Shown: positions 9,801-20,137 of the stretch, piece by piece
How the letters are laid out: every line of letters begins with the position of its first letter
Position numbering within the stretch: the first letter of the stretch is position 1
Origin: Xiphydria camelus
Lineage: Eukaryota > Arthropoda > Insecta > Hymenoptera > Xiphydriidae
Assembly: GCA_963678675.1 (NCBI GenBank)
Contig: OY783193.1
Coordinates: forward strand, 15,203,746 to 15,267,745
Length of the DNA: 64,000 nucleotides
Direction of reading: 5' to 3'
Made by a program: the position numbers and the translations under genes
The notes under the pieces: generated by a model
Seen by the model: only the letters and a program-made list of their open reading frames with translations
Told to the model about the DNA's origin: nothing
Databases searched by the model: none

Positions 9801-10807
9801 TAACGTTTCTATACCAATTTTCACGTTCATTAAGAAGCCTTTTTTTTATTAATTGTTCTTTATAAATTTAACCTTTGATAAGTCAATGTGGCAACGTTGC
9901 ATGACGTCACAACATGACCAGATGTTTTAGGCTCCATTTAAGAACTTACAGATACACACAAATACTACTGTACGTCAAACGTTGTTGCCACATCGCACGA
10001 AGAACATACTTTAGAGTATTACTGTACTTCAGTGGACTAACTTTTAGCAGGGAAAAAGCCCCTGTACCGCTCGAGAAGCTTTAATAACTTAAAACCCCGT
10101 CTCTGCCGGTACTCTTGCTACGTAAACGGGGCTCTAAGGCGCAATTCACATAGAAGTGGCGCGTGGAGGTGGCGTGGATCTGGCGTGGAGGGTGGATGGC
10201 GTGGATGCCACTTGCATTTAAGAGGCCGACACACCCCGTCTGGAAACGCCCGAAAAGTTGTCGCGGCTGTAAAGCGATAATTCCAACATGGTGCATAAGA
10301 ACCTTTTGTACTTTTCGCCACCATACTTAAAAGACATAAATCTAGGGCCCTATAGAAAAAAAAAAATAAATTTCTTTGTTGTAATCCATCGGCGACCTCA
10401 CAAATATACCTATATTTTGCAAGTTGTAAACGCGGAAACAATCAAAGTATTGAAATGAATTCTTCTATGGGACCCTAAAATAAACCTTGTACAAGGTACT
10501 ACCACCTTTTGCACGAAAGATTTCTGAAAGCCCATTGCAGAAAACCTTTATTTCAAACATATTACTCGTCTACTTTTATCAGCCGAGTAATGCTTCCATC
10601 TAGCGTCTTCACTACGTACGGACTGCGGGGTTGTCAGATTTGTCTCCGCCACGAATAGCAGAATATCGTCGGTCTTATCACGTAAGGGCGTATCTCACAA
10701 GGGGACCCCGGCAGATGTCAAATCGATTTTGTCTTGAAAACTTCTTGGAATAGCGTCGCGCGCGTGTTCCAAGTGTCTTCGGGATTGGCGTGCATAATGT
10801 TACCAAT

Positions 10808-10877
10808 GCTTCGATAGCGCAACGGTTAAGTTGCCGGGCTGGGAGTCTCGATGTCGCGGGTTCAAGTCTTGTCGGGT
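10808..10877 (+). pseudogene. tRNA-derived sequence, left arm
   Basis: It has an A-box-like TAGCGCAACGG (10814-10824) and a B-box-like GGTTCAAGTCT (10859-10869) at normal tRNA spacing, and a nine-base T-run directly after (about 10877-10885) that could stop Pol III. The D-arm can form GCAAC/GTTGC, but the acceptor stem does not close and the T-stem depends on G-U pairs. It is therefore a degenerate tRNA or a tRNA-type Pol III promoter rather than a working tRNA. No isotype is assigned. Confidence 0.55.
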
Positions 10878-11025
10878 TTTTTTTTTATTAACTTTTTTCA
10901 TTCGATTATACAATCCCTTCTTGTTATAGAAAGTGATTTACATTATCGAATAAAATAAAAGTTTCAATTGTTTTTATAGTTTTACGTTATTTTTTCTTCC
11001 TCGTTGAGGTGAACCAATATTATTG

Positions 11026-11193
11026 CCAACCAGGCCGTTTTTCGAAAATGTCAATGAAATTTGCTTTCCCATAACGCTTTTAAAGTGTAAATGTGCGTTT
11101 GGCAAAGTTCCATTCGTCAAATGTTCATGGTGTCAAAATACGGTGTGCTTCAAATGTTTTTTCGACAATTATTATCCAAAAAATCGTGTATAA
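11026..11193 (+). pseudogene. Cys-rich C-terminal fragment, possibly piggyBac transposase
   Basis: The short frame ends at a stop at 11191-11193 and carries C-x-C-x(10)-C-x2-C-x5-C-x2-C followed by aromatics (SWCQNTVCFKCFFDNYY). piggyBac transposases end in a small cysteine-rich zinc-binding domain of this kind, with a final CF....YH-like segment and the stop soon after. The surrounding TTAA-flanked element supports that assignment. The DDD catalytic region is missing. Another zinc-finger protein remains possible. Confidence 0.35.
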
Positions 11194-11413
11194 AATCTCC
11201 GGCAGCCAAAAATTCCCATGACGAAATGTAAGAATAAAAAATGCAACGATGCTTCCAACTGTTCTTTCTAATAATATTGGTTCACCTCAACGAGGAAGAA
11301 AATAACGTAAAACTATGAAAAAAATTGAAACTCTTATTTTATTCGATAATGTAAACCACTTTCTATAACAAGAAAAGGTTGTAATCGAATGAAAAAAGTT
11401 AATAAAAAAAAAA

Positions 11414-11483
11414 TCCCAACAAGAATTGAACCCGCGACATCGAGACCCCCAGCCCGGCAACTTAACCGTTGCGCTATCGAAGC
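11414..11483 (-). pseudogene. tRNA-derived sequence, right arm
   Basis: Mirror copy of 10808-10877 with a slightly better B-box (GGTTCAATTCT) and a ten-base T-run downstream on the minus strand. It differs from the left copy at a few positions, so the arms are not perfectly homogenised. Confidence 0.55.
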
Positions 11484-11888
11484 ATTGGTGAAATGACGTA
11501 CGCCAATCCCGGAGACACTTGGAACGCGCGCGCGACGCGGTATCCCGGTCTAAACGGGAGCGAGCCATGCTCTCGCCACTGAGGCCGGCGTAAGACCTAA
11601 CCTAACCGGACCGTGTCCACACTGCATGCATTCGGCAACATCGCTAACCTCGCGTAGCTCCACCCCCTTCTAGCGTTTTGACATTACCTCGTCTCACCGC
11701 TGCCCCGCAGGAGAAACTAGTGGGCCTGGTATGTCGGCCTCTTAAGCCTATGAAGGACCACGCCAGTCCACGTCAGTGCCACGCCACTTCTGTGTGAATT
11801 GCGCCATAGGCTAACATGGAGGTGACAAATGTCCGCTCCACGCCAGATCCACGCCACCTCCACGCGCCACTTCTGTGTGAATTGCGCC

Positions 11889-12966
11889 TAAAGAAGAACT
11901 CGCGGGGCCACACGCAGAGAAGCTACCCCAGAAAACCGTTTCGCTGCAGACGACAGCTTGGCAGATAAAGGACGCCTCTGCAATTTCTGGGCTAAGATTT
12001 ATACAAATTCCCTAGATCTCATCTTTCTCATCTCTCTCGCCCGTCATCCGCTCCGCCCATAAAAGGTTGGTAAACATCCCGCGCAGCGAAGGGACACGCT
12101 GTATCTACACTCGTATCGGTACACGTATGTATATGTAATCCTGGAGATATTTATTGGACGCATGCACGAGGCCACGTTTTATTAGATTTTTAGTGCAGGG
12201 AATTACGATCGGAGCTATTATCTTGTCGCTAAACGTCATGCTGCATTTTTGCTGCAAAGAAATCGCGTATTTTGAATTATTTGTGGAAGCGAAAATCGGG
12301 AATTAACGTCCTCGAAAATTGGTTCGATGACATGCGGTAAATTTTTTAAAAATGTTAATTAGATCGCTAATTAACCACCGACGGGGGAGCCCATCATTAT
12401 TCCTGCTATTTCGATGGCTGCCGCTTTATTTTGTTATCGATGTTTCTCGACGGGTGATGAAAATTCACAGTTCGTGCAAAGCTCTGCGTTGTGAGCTATG
12501 TAATATACCACATTCCGGCGACCAGCTACGGAACGCCGATATGAATGACATTTCTGCATTACGACCGCTTTCGGTCAGGTCGATTTGTCGGCAATTCGTG
12601 CGGAAGAACTTGACGGATGGTGTGTATATGCGCCAGGGACTTTTGGAGAAAGTACAATCGAGTCTCGCGCATTTAACGCATTTTTATGTTCTTCTTTTAT
12701 TATACAGTTGGAAATTTTATGTTCAAGTCGATCCACCCATTTTTGTATAATATGTTAAGATCAACTGATTCTTCATGCTAATATGCTTTGTGTTAATTTA
12801 AAATGTTGGATCAATACGAAGAATCGCTTGATTTTGACGTACAAAAGTAGGTGAATTGATTCCACTACAAATTTTCCAACTGTGTACGATATGCATTGAA
12901 ATTGCATGAAGATTCTGGAATATAATAGCAAAACAAATTGTAATGTAATATATGAAATTAATTACG
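11889..12966. other. No recognisable gene
   Basis: Mixed-composition DNA without repeat structure that I could match elsewhere in the window. The 132-codon plus frame at 12352-12750 starts at an ATG but shows no domain, and its composition follows the local sequence. This may be unique intergenic or intronic DNA. A CT-rich tract lies near 12020-12045. Confidence 0.35.
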
Positions 12967-13230
12967 TACACTCAAAAAAATAATTTATTGCCAAAATATA
13001 AATTTTGTTAATACGACAATTCCCAAGTTTGTTGAAACAATGATAACAAATTTATCTACTGATATAACAAAACATTTTCGTTGCGATGACAAAACTGATT
13101 TACTGCATGATTTTCATTACAGCAACTATAAGTACATACATGTTACGGGTACTAAAATTTTTAACAAACATGATTTTGCTACACGTGATTTGTTATTGCA
13201 ACTGAGTCATATTTGCTGCGGGGATAATAA
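12967..13230. repeat. Degenerate subterminal-repeat block (left-end type)
   Basis: Begins ACTCAAAAAAATAATTTATTGCC, related to 1876-2070, with scattered GATAACAAATTTAT/GTTRCGATGACAAAAC motifs. An inverted relative lies at 15985-16150 on the other side of the 13525-15315 element. Confidence 0.4.
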
Positions 13231-14084
13231 TTTTTGTTCATCAAGGGTAACGGTTCTGTCATTTTGTAATGTTAGCTACGATTTGACACTTCGCTTAATC
13301 TATGTTTTTTAACGCGTTAGAAATCGGTAGGTACCTATTCAATTTAAATGTCTGTGATCGACGTTAGAGTGACCTTATATCACCTGCATATTTTAAACTT
13401 TTAATACTGTATTTCATTAACCGCATTCATTAAGTTATCAAGTTATTGTGATGTCTACTATGCACGGAGAAAAATGAAGTTTAAATGACGGGTATTGAAT
13501 ACCCGAATTTTAGTACCTACTATAGGTTTGTTCCTGCAGGAGTCAGAGACTGTCAGCGGACGTCATGCGCATGCGCATTAAGATTCTCGCGTTCCAACAA
13601 GAAGTACGTGACAGTCACTGATTCCAAATCCGCTGTTCCAGCAGGAGTCAGACGAGTTTGCTGACAGTCAGAAAAGTTTGCGGATTGTCAGGAAACTTTC
13701 AGTCCGACGCATGCGTACTAGCTGCTCGTATGAATGAGGGCGGGTTTTACAAACACAGTATAAACGCGGTATAGCGCTATACTGAGAATAACCAGCACGC
13801 AAGCGTTTTACAAGTATGGTATAAGGCTGGAGAAATAGATTAATTCAAAATAACTGTCCTAATTTGTTGTAGGATATTGTGTACACCCTGGTCGAAGTAA
13901 AACTGCCCCCCCCCCCCTCTATTAATTTGTTAATTGTTATTTGTACTGTTGAAAAACCGAATCCATTATTTCTGCTATAGATGTTGATGCTAATGTTAGA
14001 AATTTGAATGAGTAATTAATATGTAGAGTACCTATAATAGAAACATTTTGCAAAAGTAACCAGAAGAAAAATCCGTGGCCCCGG

Positions 14085-14304
14085 GTGTACACCCGGGTTC
14101 ACGGATTCTGAACATAATGACTTTTGAAAATGTAATTTTAAAACGTTACAGCCAATTAGCAATTAAATGTCAAACTTTCATTAGCTAATGCGGCTTTTGC
14201 CCTGGCTAATGAAAGCATGATAATTAATTATTCATTGGTTAGTATATTGAAATATGACATTTTGAAAAGTCACTATGTTCAAAATCCGTGAACCCGGGTG
14301 TACA
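14085..14304. mobile_element. MITE, CCCGGG-TCACGGA family (copy 2), nested
   Basis: GTGTACACCCGGGTTCACGG is inverted at CCGTGAACCCGGGTGTAC. The inner arms include TGACTTTTGAAAATG/CATTTTGAAAAGTCA. The same insertion sits at the same place in copy B (39031-39250), so it was present before the host element was copied. Confidence 0.75.
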
Positions 14305-14463
14305 TGGCAAGCCAGGTATCAGATCTACACGGTTATCTATGGAATCCGTTATTTCTCCCCTTTACAATACATATTCCATGTATAGCGGTATTTATTAAGC
14401 TGGCCACTGCGGGGATGGTTTACTCCGATCCGTCCGGCAATTAGCGTTCTGTGAAGGACGTGA

Positions 14464-15024
14464 GATTGTAAGTATAGTCTGTTAAGTAAGAGCGTGTGCG
14501 GCGTTATTCATGAAGACATTATTAAACAATGTTTCTTTCGACATATACATACGTTTGATATGGTCGAAGGCAATGCACAATTTGGTTAATAATGAGTTCA
14601 ATTACCACCATCGATTATTGCTTGGCATCTCCGAGGCATACTATCCATCAAATTTTCAGCGTATTTATGGGGAAGTGCCTTCCAAATGTGTCGAATTTCT
14701 CGGGATAGCTGCTTCACAGTGAAGACACGTTTTCGTCCAAGCTTCTGCTTGTTTATGAAAACGTGTTCACTGTGAAGTAGCTATCCTGAGAAATTCGACG
14801 CGTTTGGAAGGCACTTCCCCGCGAATACGTCGAAAAATGGGTGGATACTATGCCTCGGGGATGCCAAGTGATTGTCGATGGTGGTGATTGGACTCATTAT
14901 TAACATAATTGCGCATTGCCTTGGAACATGTCAAACGTATGTACGTGGGAAAAAACATTGTTGAATAATTTCTTTATGAATAATGCCATACACACGCTCT
15001 TACTTAACTGACTGTACGTTTGCA
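14464..15024. repeat. Palindromic core of copy A
   Basis: The left arm from GTAAGTATAGTCTGTTAAG through GGAAGTGCCTTCCAAA is inverted on the right, ending CTTACTTAACTGACTGTAC, with the loop near 14735-14755. Arms are about 270 bp with moderate divergence. The 70-codon plus frame at 14510-14722 is not recognised. Confidence 0.65.
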
Positions 15025-15315
15025 ACCCTTGTTCGCCAAACCGTATTACCTTTCTATTGTTTGTACCTGAGTTTTCATCCATATTTTTGTTACACTACTC
15101 TAGTAGTGTATAAAACAAAATAACAATAACCTTAGTCGAAAATTAAAAAGGTTAGATTTGCTCTCTTCTAAAATTAATTACTGTCGTCACCACTAGAGTA
15201 CAGTGCGTTCGGTGTTCCAACAGAAATCCCTGACTAGTCAAAGTCCGCACATGCGCACTACGTACAAATCACCAACTGTCAGGGATTAGTCACGGATTCT
15301 CTGCAGGAACAAACC

Positions 15316-15984
15316 TTATATGTCCTTTATATGGTACTAGATGCGCTTCGTATGGCACTGCAGTGAGAACTCAAAACTATGAAAAATATTGCCATATATA
15401 GTAGCATTTTATTCTCCGCGTATAGCAAGCTTTAATACAATATCACATATTTTCAGATAATTTGGAAGGCTGTACTGCGATAAATGTTAATGTCTGTATC
15501 ATAAAAACTGCCATATGGCACTATTATTAAAAATGATAATTAGGTATATTACAAAGGATATCAACGGCTGTATTGTAGAAAATGCCATAATAACTGTATT
15601 GTAAAATGCTAAAGTATCTTAAAATATACCACATTAGATTAATGTTTGTTATACGCTGAGAATTAAATGTTATTCAGTATAGCAATATTTTTCATAATTT
15701 GGAGTTGTTACTATAGTCATACAAAGCGTATGTGTGTAATGCCATACAAAGAGCTTGTAGTACCAAAATTCGGGCATTTTTTCAATGTTCGTCATTCCAA
15801 CTTCATTTTTTTCCGTTTGAGCTGCTTTAACGTCTCTTTGTAGGAAATGCTGATTTTTAAATGTTATAAAAGAGGAGTATCAACAGGACTTCTCGACTTA
15901 GCTGTAGCAACATTCTACTGTACTTAAGTTATTAAAATGCATTACCTATCAGTACCTTTGTTCTCCATTCCTCTAATTCTTATT
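15316..15984. other. Non-coding, rich in GCCATA motifs
   Basis: TGCCATA/TATGGCA recurs at least seven times between about 15345 and 15760 (for example GCCATATGGCA near 15512). No coding frame is credible. It may be subterminal DNA of an old transposon. Confidence 0.35.
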
Positions 15985-16150
15985 TAAAGGTAATTTGTTT
16001 TTGCAAAAAAATTCTTTACCACCGTGACATCGTAGATTTTCTATAGTGGCAATAAATAATTTGTTATTATAACAAATTGATATTTTGCTGTGATAACTAA
16101 TCCAGGTTAATCAATGAGCCTTTGTTATGACAACTAATCGTTTCTTTCAG
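15985..16150. repeat. Degenerate subterminal-repeat block (right-end type)
   Basis: Same-orientation relative of 9600-9800 (ATTCTTTACCACCGTGACATC, ATAACAAATTGATATTTTGC, TATGACAACTAATCG). Confidence 0.4.
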
Positions 16151-18194
16151 TATCTATACCTACGTAGGTACATATTATATTCTATATGATTGCTAAAAAA
16201 TGCCTTATGTCGTACGAAATTATAGCTAATAAAAATACAGAAGAAACCTATATTTTGTAATCTACTGGTTCGTACGTCACCGAAGCATATTTTTGTTCCT
16301 TCAGAGGGACAGAGACTTGAACTGTTGAAGAAGACGTATCAAAGTGGTAGTCATTAAATCCGACTTATCTTTTATTAACCTCGCTCGAAAGATTATGACG
16401 GGATTTACAATTTTAATGGTTGCGCCTTTCCGTAGTCGTGTCATTTCGATACAACGGGGAAATTGCAGCGACTCGAAGAATGGGCTACAATCGTAACGAC
16501 ACAATCTCGGTGCAGTTCTTTTATTGCCGCACTTCTCAACCACGGAAACTGATAAATGATTTCCTGATTATTACTCGCGGCGGCGCAAGACTCGGAATGC
16601 ATTTTAGAGCAGGGAAAAGAATTAACATTGGCGACGAGCAATTAGGAAGGTTTCGCATACCGAGAGCACCGTCCACCGTGCGGAATCTCGCTTCATTATT
16701 TTTTCATTTCAATACAAACGGATTAGCAAAATCAATATAGCAATTTCGTTGAAGCCTACCCCGGCTCTTCCCTGGCCCTCCGATGCGTTTCCATGCATAG
16801 CCTCGGAAACCTTGTATTTTTATTTTTATACAATCCTGGGGTTTCCGATTAAATTTATTCTTCAAGCTGGGATTATTTGAAGATTAATAACTTTTTTTTC
16901 TATGGGCAAAAAAGACTTATTGTACTTAAATTAATACAATATATTTCACGCGCCTCAAGTAATCCATTAAAAGTTTGAGTTATATTAATTAACGTGGTTT
17001 GTATGAGAATTTGGTACATAAAATGAGTAAATGATTTACCTGAATTCATAACTCATTTTAATAATATTTTAACTTATTTCTCGATGGAAGTAACATTTGC
17101 TATTTCTTAAAATTCCAAAATTTCGTCGGGAATTACAGCAACACTTTATTTAGCGGTAAATTAACCTCCTCGAAAATATTTTAAAAGTTTTTAAAAATCG
17201 ACGAACATTCTTACGATAATATTTTTTGTCGCATTTAGCATATTTTTAGAAGGTACCTACTAGGGTAAATGGGATAGATGTCTAACCTAAGGCATACAAA
17301 TTATATAGCAAAAAAGACTTTGTTGTTAGAATGGGAATACATGATTTATTAACTGGAATTAAATAATGTCTATAATGGCAAAATATAGTTTGGATAAAGC
17401 GCGCCAAGATTTCAAAAGAAATTAGAAATTCTGTTTTTGGTATTTTGGAGGATATGTAGGTGTCCTGGGTTATTGGATAAGATGAAGAATTCATTTAAGC
17501 CGTAAAAAAAAACAAATTTCATAATGAATATATCTATGAGTAATATCTCACATACATTCTAAAGTATTGTATAACAATAGAGAAGATACAATTATCAATA
17601 AATAGTTAAATAGAAATTATTGAAAGTTCATTCCTGCCGTCTCTGATGACTTCGCTATTCCTTTTGCTATTTATTTCCGTCCCTTTCAACAATCATTATC
17701 AAATATGTGAAAAAGGCGCTTTCTATTTGCCACTGGAAAAAAATTTTACACGGTATTTTATCTTTCGTGAATGCAAGAATATTTTTACAGTAGATCGTTA
17801 ATAAAACAGAGGCATCTATCCTCCTTCACCAGTAGGGCATCTGCATATGTTTCATCGATATATATAGTGGGGCATTTATTCTCTAACGAAAGACTAACAG
17901 TGGGATAGTTGTCTCACCAATAATTATTCCGACATGCAAGGTTAAAATCAAATAGCAGTTATCGTTCTTCATTAATTAACTTTACCGATTCACCACAATG
18001 ACTCACGTTGAATGGCCTCACAGAATATCGTACAGATGTTATTTTGTTCTCCACTTGAAACTGTTAAAAATACTCAATTAACCTTCCTAAGTCGCTCGGG
18101 TCATTTCTGACGCGTACCATATTAATTTTGTTAATAACACTAAGACCGCACATGATACATACTTATGGGTTAGTGACTTTATTTGTATAGTCTA
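16151..18194. other. No recognisable gene
   Basis: A 106-codon plus frame at 16420-16740 lies in slightly more G+C-rich DNA but has no identifiable motif. The rest is A+T-rich. No inverted repeat was noticed. Confidence 0.35.
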
Positions 18195-18934
18195 CCCCCA
18201 CAAAAACAGATTCTCTGTAAAAAAAGGCGGCATGTTCATTCAGTGCCAACAAAAATTGATACGTAAAATACTCTCCAAAAAAGATTTGAAATCAATTAAG
18301 CTCGCCATATTCAAGATTTATGTATAAAAAGTAAAAGGCATCATTTGAAAGGAAAATTATTGTAACTCGTTACTAAAAAATTCGACTAAAAAAATGTAGG
18401 TATAAACAAATTTTCATAAAAAAGAACTTGCCGCGTTTAAGTTTTCATATTTTGTCCACTATACCGAATAATTTGCAGTGCTTGGACGGTGCTAGAGTGA
18501 TTCATAAATTGCACTGCCGAAGTCAAATTCAGAGAAATTCAGAAGGCCCCCGCCTGATCGGTTTCTCGTGCGACGTTCGGTATACTGGTGGTATCATATA
18601 AGAGAGAGTGTATGAATTTATTTAAAATCTCTCTCATAAGTGCATAAACATCGAATGTAATTCTCTGTAAATTTTTTATTTTGAAGGAAAAAACGCAGCA
18701 AGTTCTTTTTTATGAAAATTTGTTTATACCTACATTTTTTTAGTCGAATTTTTTAGTAACGAGTTACAATAATTTTCCTTTCAAATGATGCCTTTTACTT
18801 TTTATACATAAATCTTGAACATGGCGATCTTAATTGATTTCAAATCTTTTTTGGAGAGTATTTTACGTATCAATTTTTGTTGGCACTGAATGAACATGCC
18901 GCCTTTTTTACAGAGAATCTGTTTTTGTGGGGGG
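18195..18934. mobile_element. Foldback/TIR element with 244-bp arms
   Basis: Arms 18195-18438 and 18692-18934 are near-identical inverted repeats (CCCCCACAAAAACAGATTC ... AAAGAACTTG). The central 250 bp is unrelated to the arms and non-coding. The sequence directly right of the element, GGGGATTTCATTACTTTTT, resembles that right of the element at 32984-33504, so the right end may extend further than the inverted repeat. Confidence 0.75.
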
Positions 18935-19427
18935 ATTTCATTACTTTTTGGAATTTATTCATGAGAAGAATACGTACCTACATGTAGGAGAATAGCTTTT
19001 TATTACCACCAAATTAAAATCTCACATTTTATACCGATACGAGCTAATTAATTATAACCACGTTACTTTGATTTATTCTCGTGATATTTTGAAAGGGATT
19101 TATAAACTAGAGTGCCCTTATATTTTTCACTTTGCTTTAGTATTTTGGAGAAATAAAATATACCGCTTTCGAATTTACAGGCCATCGGATTTTTCTTATA
19201 TCTTGGTCGTCTTCAGAAATCCACATGTAGACATTGTACCTTTAACTTTCTAACAATAAGTATACTCTTCCAATAACCGTGACGAATTGTTTCATCACAT
19301 GTAAAGATACTACTTATGACAGTATATATGTTGTTACATATTAACTCGAGACGTTGGAATAGTTTTAAGAAATCCTTTTGCATGCACCGCTGAAATTTTG
19401 CCCCCTTACTCGTAAATAAATTTCTCA
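18935..19427. other. Non-coding with a 110-bp dispersed duplicate
   Basis: About 19318-19427 (TGTTGTTACATATTAACTC, ATAGTTTTAAGAAATCC, CGTAAATAAATTTC) is repeated in direct orientation at 22625-22733. No gene was seen. Confidence 0.55.
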
Positions 19428-19645
19428 AATCACTCGCAAAGTTACGTATACGCATCTAAGCGAATAGACCAATCAGGATCAAGTATTCCGTTGTGGTGGG
19501 GGTCCTGATTGATCTACTCGCTAAGATGCGTATACGTTCCCTGATACGGAATACTTGATCCTGATTGGTCTCTTCGCTAAGATGCGTGCACGCAAAGATA
19601 CGAGCGAGTTCGAGAAAGGGGCCTCTGATCCGCCGGTAGCTGTCG
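19428..19645. mobile_element. Rearranged MITE fragments, CTGGGGCC family
   Basis: Several pieces of the family seen intact at 33736-33902 lie side by side: CGTATACGCATCT, GACCAATCAGGATCAAGTAT (twice, once inverted), GTGCACGCAAAGATACGAG and CGAGAAAGGGGCC. Confidence 0.6.
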
Positions 19646-19647
19646 AT

Positions 19648-20123
19648 CTGGACCCCCTTTCTCGAGTCACTCGCAGGAGAAACGTACCGTATGTCCGCGA
19701 TCATTTGAACCATAGGAAAATTGCGAGTTTTGCATGAGCACCCCTTTGGGTCTCCTCGTCCAATAGAATCACCGGAGAAGCGTGAATGCGCATGCGTAGT
19801 CATCCGCGAGTGTGGCGTCGTCAGCAAGTTCAGATCGGTTATCGAAATAACCGATCTGAACTTGCTGACGACGCCACACTCGCGGATGACTACGCATGCG
19901 CATTCACGCTTCTCCGGTGATTCTATTGGACAAGGAGACCCAAAGGGGTGCTCATGCAAAACTCGCAATTTTCCTATGGTTCAAATGATCGCGGACATAC
20001 GGTATACGTTTCTTAGCGAGTAGACCAATGAGGACCTCCACCACAACGGGATACTTGATCCTGATTGGTCTATTCGCTGAGTTGCGTGCACGCAAAGATA
20101 CGAGTGACTCGAGAAAGGCCCCG
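19648..20123. mobile_element. CTGGGGCC-family MITE split by a foldback
   Basis: Left part 19648-19686 (CCCCTTTCTCGAGTCACTCG) and right part 20003-20123 (TACGTTTCTTAGCGAGTAG ... GTGACTCGAGAAAGGCCCC) together match the uninterrupted copy at 33736-33902. The break lies in that copy's GAAACGTATAGGTACGTTTC. Confidence 0.75.
19687..20002. mobile_element. TA-flanked perfect foldback, CCGTATGTCC ends (316 bp)
   Basis: CCGTATGTCCGCGATCATT faces AATGATCGCGGACATACGG with TA outside (19685-19686, 20003-20004). The two arms are almost perfectly complementary through to a loop at GTTATCGAAATAAC. The only differences seen are GTCTCCTCG versus CAAGGAGAC near 19751 and 19931. The ends match those of the foldbacks at 1133-1850 and 1138-1512; the interior is different. 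The long frames on each strand here are mirror images and not genes. Confidence 0.85.
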
Positions 20124-20137
20124 CTGCCGGTAGCCGG

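Larger units (their letters stand above)
10752..11540. mobile_element. Foldback with tRNA-like sequence in both arms
   Basis: The left arm 10752-11025 (CGTCGCGCGCGTGTTCCAAG ... GGTGAACCAATATTATTG) and the right arm about 11265-11540 are inverted repeats of about 275 bp with few differences. The loop of about 240 bp contains the 11026-11193 coding-like frame. Each arm includes a tRNA-derived segment followed by a T-run (left arm) or its complement (right arm). No target duplication was identified at these ends, so this may be an internal inverted duplication of the TTAA element rather than a separate insertion. Confidence 0.65.
10222..11741. mobile_element. TTAA-flanked element, GAGGCCGACA ends
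   Basis: TTAA at 10218-10221 and 11742-11745 bounds ends GAGGCCGACACACC and GGTATGTCGGCCTC. TTAA target duplication is typical of piggyBac (and Kolobok) elements. The left 180 bp (GTCTGGAAA, CATGGTGCATAAGAACC, TCTAGGGCCCTATAGAAAA) matches the element at 52723-53305. The interior holds a foldback with tRNA-like arms and a Cys-rich peptide frame. Confidence 0.7.
10138..11888. mobile_element. Outer TIR element with GGCGCAATTCACA ends
   Basis: GGCGCAATTCACATAGAAG continues through GTGGCGCGTGGAGGTGGCG and TGGATCTGGCGTGGA on the left. The right end is the inverse, ending TTCTGTGTGAATTGCGCC, so the TIR is about 55 bp. The right side carries a second partial end at about 11770-11820. Related GC-rich fragments (CCTATAGGCTAACATG, CACCACCACGCACC, TTCTGTGTGAAT) lie at 55060-55148, and weaker ones at 54410-54490. 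Most of its interior is a younger TTAA-flanked element. The superfamily is not assigned. Confidence 0.65.
13525..15315. mobile_element. GGTTTGTTCCTGCAG TIR element, copy A (1.79 kb)
   Basis: The ends GGTTTGTTCCTGCAG and CTGCAGGAACAAACC are exact inverted repeats; inside them the two ends keep similar motifs (CTGACAG, GTTCCAACA, GCGCATGCGCA). A second copy at 38474-41461 is nearly identical outside its own insertion. The element contains a CCCGGG-type MITE (14085-14304) and a palindromic core (14464-15024). Ends of this type suggest a PIF/Harbinger-like element, but no transposase was identified and no clean target duplication is seen (ACTATA left, TTATAT right). Confidence 0.75.

Noticed and set aside
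12352..12750. 132-codon ATG-started plus frame
   Set aside because: No domain, no splice context and local composition; length alone is weak evidence in 64 kb.
19456..20023. Open frames of 170 and 100 codons on opposite strands
   Set aside because: They encode the same peptide read from the two arms of the 19687-20002 palindrome and flanking MITE; the symmetry, not selection, keeps them open.
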